Shown piece after piece: positions 57,401 to 64,000 of a DNA stretch of 64,000 nucleotides. A program made the translations under genes and the position numbers. Position 1 is the first letter of the stretch; the number at the start of each line of letters is the position of its first letter. Origin of the DNA: Patella vulgata (taxonomy: Eukaryota > Mollusca > Gastropoda > Patellidae); assembly GCF_932274485.2 (NCBI RefSeq), contig NC_065886.2:20039501-20103500 (forward strand). Direction: 5' to 3'. The notes below the pieces were generated by a model. The model had not been told where the DNA came from. It made no database searches and saw only the letters and a list, made by a program, of their open reading frames with translations.

Positions 57401-59557
57401 AGGTATGCTCAAGAAATGTTTTATTATTTAAGTCTATGGATAGAAATTGAGCAACTTATTATAATTTTTTGTATATTTTCAGATAACCAGTGAACATAGA
57501 AATGAAGGTGTGATATGGTTGCTAAATCTTTTTAACAAGTTTCGATTTTCACCAGAAACATTTGGTGCTGCTGTTGCTATATTGGATAAATTTATTGGTC
57601 TTGTTAAGGTATGTGAACATTTATCTCTATAAATACATCTGAATCAGAAATATTACAGGTACCTTTAATTACAAGTACATAGTTCAACTGGATAAATAGA
57701 TCTCAAATTGATGCACCTTCCTGTATTGGTTCTGAGCCAAGGTGCATCTGTTACAGACATAATGTGATCCAGACTCATGACTCTGCTATCCTATGGTAAA
57801 ATGTTTGTACCTATATATATTGTACTTTACAGGTTCCCCCTAAATATCTGCGCTGTGTTACTATTACATGTCTTTATCTAGCAGCCAAAACATTGGAAGA
57901 AGATGATGTAAGTGTGTTTTATATTAGGTCTTTGATATGATACATGTATACTGATATTAACATCTTTTATATATCATTATTTATAGTGATGCGACCAGTG
58001 GGACATTAAATTTCATTTCATTTAATGTGGTGTTTTTAATGTTTCTCAAGCACTTTCAAATCAATTGATCCATCAATCTGTAAAATGAATACTACTAGGA
58101 GTAATCATTGCTTTTAGCATTGGTAATTTTAGATATTTTACACAGTTTTATTAGTATAAAGATATGGGTATTTAAACTAATGTTGATCTATTGTTTCTGT
58201 TATAGATTGTCCCAAGCACACAGGGTTTTGCTAGAATCAGTGGATGTGGATGTTCATTGTCCGAGATTTTACGGATGGAGCTGGTCATTTTGAAGAAATT
58301 GTGCTGGTCTTTACCTACGACCTCATCCATTGATGCATTGCATATAGTAAGTACCATATATAAACTCACTAGGGTGTAAGGGACAAGAATTATAAGACTT
58401 ACAGTGCCTGTCTGGTCAGGTATGGATGGGGTATATTTGAATTATTTAATTTTGAAAGAATGTGAATTTCGAATGGAGATTAATGAATACGTTGGCTAAA
58501 AAATTATAGAAGTTAAATAGCTCATGAATATGTTTGTCAAATGGATAATTAAAATAAAAGACTGATGATTGTTTTATTTTAGATCCATACTGTGCTGCTT
58601 CAACACCACCCCTATCTATTGGATGGTCTGAAAGACATGACCCCGTCACGTCACATGTCAATAATTACACGTAAATTATTGACATGTCTAGGACAACATA
58701 GATTGTTGATGTTTCCACCTATAACAGTTGTTGTGTCTATGTTAAGTCTAGAACTAGAGCAGATGACATCAGCCTGGTTTCCACTTATTGCTTTACTACA
58801 GCAAATGACTAATGTAAGTTTTCTTAAATCCATTTTGGGAAATTTCTTTTCAGTTATTGTACAGGCAATTACTGCATGTTTAAATAAAGATTATCCTTGC
58901 CAGAAATTTTGTTACATATACTTAAGATACTTTCCTTGTTGTCTTGAAACCTTAATATGATATCTTCAAATCATAATATGATGCCTTGAAACCTTAATTT
59001 GATGCTTGAAAGTTGAAACCTTAATTTGATGTCTTGAAACCGTAATTTGATGCTTTGAAACCGTAATTTGATGCTTTGAAACCGCAATGCTTTGAAACCG
59101 TAATTTGATGCTTTGAAACCTTAATTTGATGCCATCAAACCGTAATTTGATGCTTTGAAACCATAATTTGATGCCTTGAAACTTTATTTGAAAAGAATAA
59201 AATGTAAATTAGTACCATGTCCCTACTTGCTGATAAATTTTCATACTTTATAATTATTTGATATTTTTATTATTTCAGATTGATAATCAGAAGTTGATTC
59301 ACTGTAGAGAAGTTATAGCCAGTTATTTGAGTTCTGTCAGAATGTCAGTTACACCATATCAGAAGATCCTGCCACAGAAATCTAAGAAAAGGAAGGTAGA
59401 ACAGATTGATGATGATGATGATATATATGACAGCATTAAACGGCTCTACAATGAAGATCATATAATGGAAATACCAACAATTCACGGGTCTTGTAGTTCA
59501 GAATTACACCAAAACACTGAGGAAACATTCTCAGTTCATACTGTTTGTGCAAACTAA
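51458..59557 (+). CDS. CCNI: Cyclin I, complete, 6 coding exons
   Basis: Atypical cyclin; vertebrate cyclin I binds CDK5 in post-mitotic cells (family knowledge). Exons: 51458-51568, 57483-57608, 57833-57907, 58206-58346, 58583-58813, 59279-59557; all junctions are phase 0, total 320 aa (human 377). The start MKLHSGMTARSLARLLGEAI aligns with the human MKFPGPLENQRLSFLLEKAI. The cyclin box covers SPETFGAAVAILDKFIGLVK, YLRCVTITCLYLAAKTLEED and LSEILRMELVILKKLCWSLP. The C-terminal half includes IHCREVIASYLSSV, and the signature KKRKVEQIDDDDDIYDSIKR then LYNED matches the end of vertebrate cyclin I and contains a possible nuclear localisation signal. The 25-codon exon 57833-57907 corresponds to cyclin G exon 45604-45530. 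Intron 2 (5.9 kb) carries repeats. Confidence 0.94.
51640..51870 (+). mobile_element. Probable diverged copy of the second SINE family (3' part)
   Basis: 'ccccgtcttcattaatagtcc', 'gagcagaagggtagggcatt' and 'aaatcccatttcatttct' resemble the complement of the 47352-47420 part of the minus-strand SINE. No head or target duplication was found. Confidence 0.4.
51871..55090. other. Cyclin I intron 2, left part, no recognised content
   Basis: AT-rich intron sequence. No exon with coding character or RNA gene was identified; short ORFs overlap on opposite strands near 54.2-54.7 kb without similarity I can name. Confidence 0.5.
55095..56165 (+). repeat. Family C repeat, longest copy, split by a MITE
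   Basis: Units with 'cgaacacaatagctttccttctaattga', 'aatgtaggtgtttattaggtgaatg', 'taagcagagataagtgatttgattgg' and the right end 'ctgtttattttgggattt' match 15795. It is interrupted at 55332-55702, with the repeat resuming after the duplicated TGAAACTCT. Confidence 0.65.
55332..55702. mobile_element. Mutator-like MITE, 371 bp, 9-bp target duplication
   Basis: The left end CAATCTGATTAAAATACAGA and the right end TCTGTGTTTTAACCAGATTG are inverted repeats. TGAAACTCT flanks it exactly (55323-55331, 55703-55711). A 9-bp duplication is characteristic of Mutator elements. Non-coding. Same family as 7336-7881. Confidence 0.85.
56895..56958 (+). repeat. Tandem repeat, ~21 bp x 3
   Basis: Three copies of ATGAGTTCATGYRTTGCAT with one or two changes each, in cyclin I intron 2. 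Confidence 0.8.
57226..57328 (+). repeat. 51-bp direct duplication
   Basis: Two copies of a unit starting AGTTTTGTTGTYGGGAATCC and ending TTCATTATCAAC, differing at very few positions, about 150 bp before cyclin I exon 57483. Confidence 0.85.
58925..59190 (+). repeat. Minisatellite, ~21-bp unit, about 10-11 copies
   Basis: Degenerate tandem array of the unit TTTGATGCTTTGAAACCGTA(A) in the last intron of cyclin I (58814-59278), ending about 90 bp before the final acceptor. Outer copies are more diverged (CCTTAATATGATATC). Confidence 0.88.
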
Positions 59558-59647
59558 TTTGTACAAACTAGTTTCATTATACCCATTTTCATTCATCGTT
59601 GATCATTATTCTATATAGTTTATTCTAGATTCGTTCAAAATATATGT

Positions 59648-59880
59648 TGACAACTGTCAAGCACATGGACGGACAACTGTCAAGCACAGCTATGCAAGAC
59701 AACTGTCAATAGTAGTGTAAAACAACTGTCATGTCTGGTCAGTATAGAAATGCTGACAAGATTTGTCTGTTCAGTGTGAGACAATTGTCAAGTATCTTTT
59801 GTGGAAAACAGCTGTTTGTCTTGGTCAATGTATGGCAACTGTCAAGCATAGTCTATGGCACAGCAGTCAAGTGTAAACTG
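59648..59880 (+). repeat. Dispersed ACAACTGTCAAG repeats in the cyclin I 3' UTR
   Basis: About eight copies of ACAACTGTCAAGCA or close variants, at irregular 20-50 nt spacing (59650, 59673, 59699, 59720, 59781, 59835 and weaker ones). They start about 90 nt after the cyclin I stop codon and before the first AATAAA (59988-59993), so they should be in the mature mRNA. Confidence 0.65.
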
Positions 59881-62800
59881 TACAGCATAATTATGTGTGC
59901 ATTATATGTTATAATTAGCTGTATATCATATATGATTTGCAATATGCTTTAGCTAATCAAAAAACAAATGTAGAGGGCCACATTATGAATAAATCTGATT
60001 TAGACATGTGGTATGAACGATTGCTGTTGATAGTAATAATGTATTATAATGTAGATAAGTATAGTAGCTTTTGATGATTGCTAGAAATACAATTCTAATC
60101 CAATATTTTACATGTATTTAACTCATAAATATTGATGTCTAAAATTACAGTTTGCAGAGATATATTTAAACACATGATCTTCTCAATAATTCAAATTTAG
60201 TGTTATCTCTGGTGGATTTATTTTTATTTGGGCTGAACATATATTTTAATAACATTACTCTATATAGATTAAGTTATTAATGCTTAAAGGAATATCTGCA
60301 GTTGATAAGATAGAAAAAAGCCCTGTGCAATTAAGCTTATTATGAGAGCCATCAAAAGAAGCATAGATATGACAAGGTTTCCAAAATGTCAACTTATTAA
60401 AATATTGTAAATCATTTGTTTATAGGTCATCATCATTTCATTTGTTTATTTTCCCCAATAAATAATGTTGATATTTTGTAAAGCCATGTTTATAACTTCG
60501 ATACTGAATAATGATTAATATCTTGTGATATTGATATGCACCAGTTGTAATTCCAATATTAAGCAGTATTCTATACATATGCCATTAGATTACAAATGCT
60601 TGAGACCTCTAGACCTTTTTATTCCTTTGTTTTATCTCATTATTTTAAACTGCTACCTATGGGGAAGTTAAGTAGATGGAAGCCAAGAAAAATATATAAA
60701 TATTTTCTGTTTTTATTTATTAAATTTGTTTTTTTTAAAGTTTATTTTAGTATACTTTCAAGATTTTAAAACAAAGCTTCTGTTTTAATTTTTGTAATTT
60801 CTAGTAATTGTTGTTGTTAATTTAAAAAAAAAAGATTATTATGTAGTTGCTTAGTATGTTATTCATTTATTTATCATTTCATTATTATTGAGTTTATTCA
60901 TTATTCATCATAATCTTATAAAGTATTAAATACAAAAGAGGAAAAATCATGTTTTATGTAATCAAAATTTAAAACATTATCATTTTTCTTCACCAAAAAA
61001 ATCACAAGAAATCGTGAGAAAAAGTATCTCAAAAAAGGAACAAAATGTTTTCGAAAAGATTTAAAAAATATTAAAGTCTTTCATTATGTGTATGTTTTAT
61101 ATATAATCTTACTGTCAGCTCTTTATCTATGTACTAATAGAAGGCGTATGATTTATTGATACTATATTATGTTTTTCGAAAACAGTTAGTATATTTCTGA
61201 TTTTATGTTAAACAATTCTTAGCTGTACTTTATGAATAACCATTTATCTTTTCTTCTTCCTGCAAAAATATTAATTAATTTATTAATTAATACTTTTAAT
61301 GTAGGGTTATTCCAAAAGAGCTGAACAGACAAATATGTAAGATGCAGGTACATTTTCTTTTAAATGGTTATTAATTTTTGTAAAGATAAGGTATTTTTAA
61401 ATACTTTTTATGAGTGATAATATAAAACTTTTAATATATTCAATCACTCGGATAAGAAAAGTCCCTTATATTGTAATGTTATCCATTTGTGGATAATAGG
61501 AACAAGGCAGCAACTAGTTCTGTACATTTTTTCGATCAGAGCATAGCTTGCTATCTATGTATTAGGTTATAGTTGTGTTTATTTAAAGCTAGAAACCATC
61601 TAGAATGTCAGTTAATTAAGTTGTACCAAAAAGATATTATTTAACATTCCTGTGTATATTTGGAGGAAATTTATCAAAGACATTGACAAGTATTGAGTAA
61701 TTCATATTATAAAATGAAAAGTTTTTTCTATGTGAATTCCAATTTCTTTTTTATCAGAAAGAATACTTGATTAACAATTTATTAAGAATATAAATTTGAA
61801 CTATTTCCTCCATTTATATACACATCTTTAGTTATTGTATTTTGTAAAAGACCTGCATCATTTTATCATTTTGTATATAGTACCTTGTAGTGACATTAAG
61901 TTAAAATGTTTCATGTAACAGCAAGTTGATACAAACTCTTATCACTTTAAATTAAAATCTTTGCACTAAACAAACTATTTTTCTGGACTAATTATTTTGT
62001 TGAAATGATGTAAAAACCATGATAGACAACTAAATTAAATGTATCTACATAATAGTTTTTGCAGTAGTGCTGTTAGTTATATCATCTGTTGCAGTATTTT
62101 GTCCTACTATCATCATTTCTTTCAGTGCATGATATAAAATATTTATGGTCAGTTTAGGTTATATTTTATTTGAATGTATCAGTCATGTTGATTGACATTT
62201 GAACTGTTATAAATTATGGTGAGTTTTGATTATATTTTATTTGAATGTATCAGTCTTTGATTGATATTTAAATTGTTAACTGTCCATTATATTCAGCATT
62301 ATTAAATCTTCTCTTCATGCGAAAAAATAGTGTCATTTAAAATTCATTATTGGATAAAGATCCTTGAATTATTTTGTAAAAGTGAACAAAATGGTTTATA
62401 ATTCATTTGGAAAAGAATAAAATTTGAATATTTTTTTAAGGAAAATTTAAGTCCATTTAAGACAGTTATTTGGTGTTTGATAATTGAAATTAGTTTTGAT
62501 AGAGAAGTAAAAGCAAGGGATTTGATAAAAAGAAGTAAAACCACCTGATTGTAGGAAAAATTACCTGTAAACAAAAGACTATTTGTATTGTATATGTCAT
62601 TGTTCTACTGGATAATCTTGTCTCTGATTCAGATTTTAGGTAGGGTGAGGTTTAAGTTTTGTGATCTGTTCCAATTGGGATTCATTACTCTCTTAATTAG
62701 AACTGTTTGTGTCTGCTCATGTTTGAAACCGGTTGTATCCTTCCCCTTCTTATACTGTACAGAGACTTATTATTTAGTGAATTATTAGGGTTGTATGATA

Positions 62801-64000
62801 TGATGCTGTGGATTCACTGCTGCTCATAATTGCCGAGCTCAAGAAATTCTCAAAAGTTTATGGCGGAAAATACTGATGCTCTATTAAATACAATTTTATT
62901 ACACACTGTATAGTGTCTGATATATCTGGTACAACTTGCTTACTAATATTTGTTGCTTGATTGTTCTCCTGTAGGATAATGGTCAGGTTTGATCTGAGAA
63001 CCAATTTCTTGCATGAGTTCACAAAAGGGTGCACTACCTGAGCAGTGTATGGAACTTTATTGACAACTTACTGTATAGTTTTCTTTTACTTGGAACTATG
63101 AGCAGTAATGAATACATCATACTTATTCAGGCATACAATGTTTAATGCTATGTAAAAAGATATCAGCTGATACCAGCCAGGAATTTTTATTTAATGTCTA
63201 TGATAGAAGTAAAGAAAGTTTTATTATGAAAGGAAGGATGAAGTGAGAAAGAAAGGTTGATTTGTATGATTTACATCTATCAATGATATATACCTTACAA
63301 CTTGTAATAAATATTTTAAAATCAATTTACTGTTTGTGTTTGTCTAGATGATTTGGTCTAATGCATGCACTGTAGATCATAAGGCTTGTTATTTATGCAT
63401 GCCATAGGGTTGATTCCAGGTTTATACTTGAATTTAGATTTATAAATGTTTTGGATCTTTTAACTTGGTAGCCTCCTTGGGAGAAACTTCAACACATATT
63501 GATAGATATATTGATGGGATTTAATTTCTTGCTTACTATGTCAGGACTGCTGAAGGTGAAATTATGGTTAATCATAAATTTTAGACTAAATAATGTTTCC
63601 AGAATATAATATGTGGTCGGCAAACAAAATGCCCATTTAGTAACGGTGGTGGTTAGATTCTAAAGTTAAAACCAATATTTCAAGAATTGCCATTGACCAC
63701 TGATATCCTCTTTTACCAAATCTAATCTGACATAGTGTGAGGAAATATAAAAAGATGAATTTACAGGGATATGTTCGTATTGGTTAATAAATCTAGTTAT
63801 TTCAACAAGCATGTTGAGATTCTTATTCTCCATGTTACATAAAGACTATATATATAGCAGGTTTAAATATTACATGGTGTGCCTGATAACAAGATTAAAT
63901 TACTTTATTAAATAAGCAATTAATATAGATTTCTTTATCATAAATATGGGTGGCTTTCGAGGGTATCTTTGTCTATAAAATGGCTATCAGTCACTATTTA
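59881..64000. other. Cyclin I 3' UTR and downstream AT-rich sequence, no gene seen
   Basis: Candidate poly(A) signals occur at 59988 and again near 60457 and 63287, so the 3' UTR may be long. No ORF with coding character, tRNA or clear mobile element was recognised up to the end of the window. A loose duplication ('ttatattttatttgaatgtatcagtc') lies at about 62160-62255. Confidence 0.5.

Noticed and set aside
1-64000. CRISPR array, prokaryotic operon or LTR-type element
   Set aside because: No regular spacer arrays, no bacterial gene organisation, and no long terminal repeats with viral-type coding parts were seen; all reconstructable genes are intron-rich animal genes.

Overview
The window is a piece of an AT-rich animal genome. 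Short exons with GT/GC-AG introns, tRNA-derived SINEs and many small DNA transposons suggest an invertebrate, most likely a mollusc (the taxon is an inference from repeat style; no marker gene fixes the species). Three protein-coding genes can be reconstructed exon by exon, all with consistent splice phases.

(1) 165-35869, plus strand: the 3' three quarters of a cGMP-stimulated cyclic-nucleotide phosphodiesterase (PDE2A). The window holds 24 exon positions encoding the end of the N-terminal region, GAF-A, linker helix 1, GAF-B, linker helix 2 and the whole HD-type catalytic domain to the stop codon. Two isoform switches are visible. Exon 7 has a second in-phase donor 1125 nt downstream of the conserved one, which would put 375 extra Ser-rich residues into the GAF-A/GAF-B linker. 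The linker-helix-2 exon is present as two tandem 78-nt versions (28542 and 29176), the layout of mutually exclusive exons. Two introns use GC donors.

(2) 35870-44186: a convergent intergenic stretch with the PDE2A 3' UTR, old repeats and SINEs, and no recognisable gene.

(3) 44187-49698, minus strand: a complete 7-exon cyclin G (339 aa). (4) 51458-59557, plus strand: a complete cyclin I (320 aa) with a non-coding first exon near 50.4-50.5 kb. The two paralogous cyclins are divergent and share a short intergenic promoter region; both keep a 25-codon exon at the same place in the cyclin box. From memory, human CCNG2 and CCNI are also divergent neighbours on 4q21, so this looks like an ancient linkage.

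(5) 59558-64000: cyclin I 3' UTR and AT-rich sequence with no gene seen.

The introns are crowded with mobile elements: a hAT-like MITE with an 8-bp duplication, a Harbinger-like MITE, two Mutator-like MITEs, TTAA-flanked foldback elements (one with a second foldback inside it, one sitting in the middle of another palindrome), a tandemly duplicated TIR element, an L2/CR1-like LINE fragment split by a SINE, about eight members of a family with a short terminal hairpin, and several tRNA-headed SINEs with clear target-site duplications.
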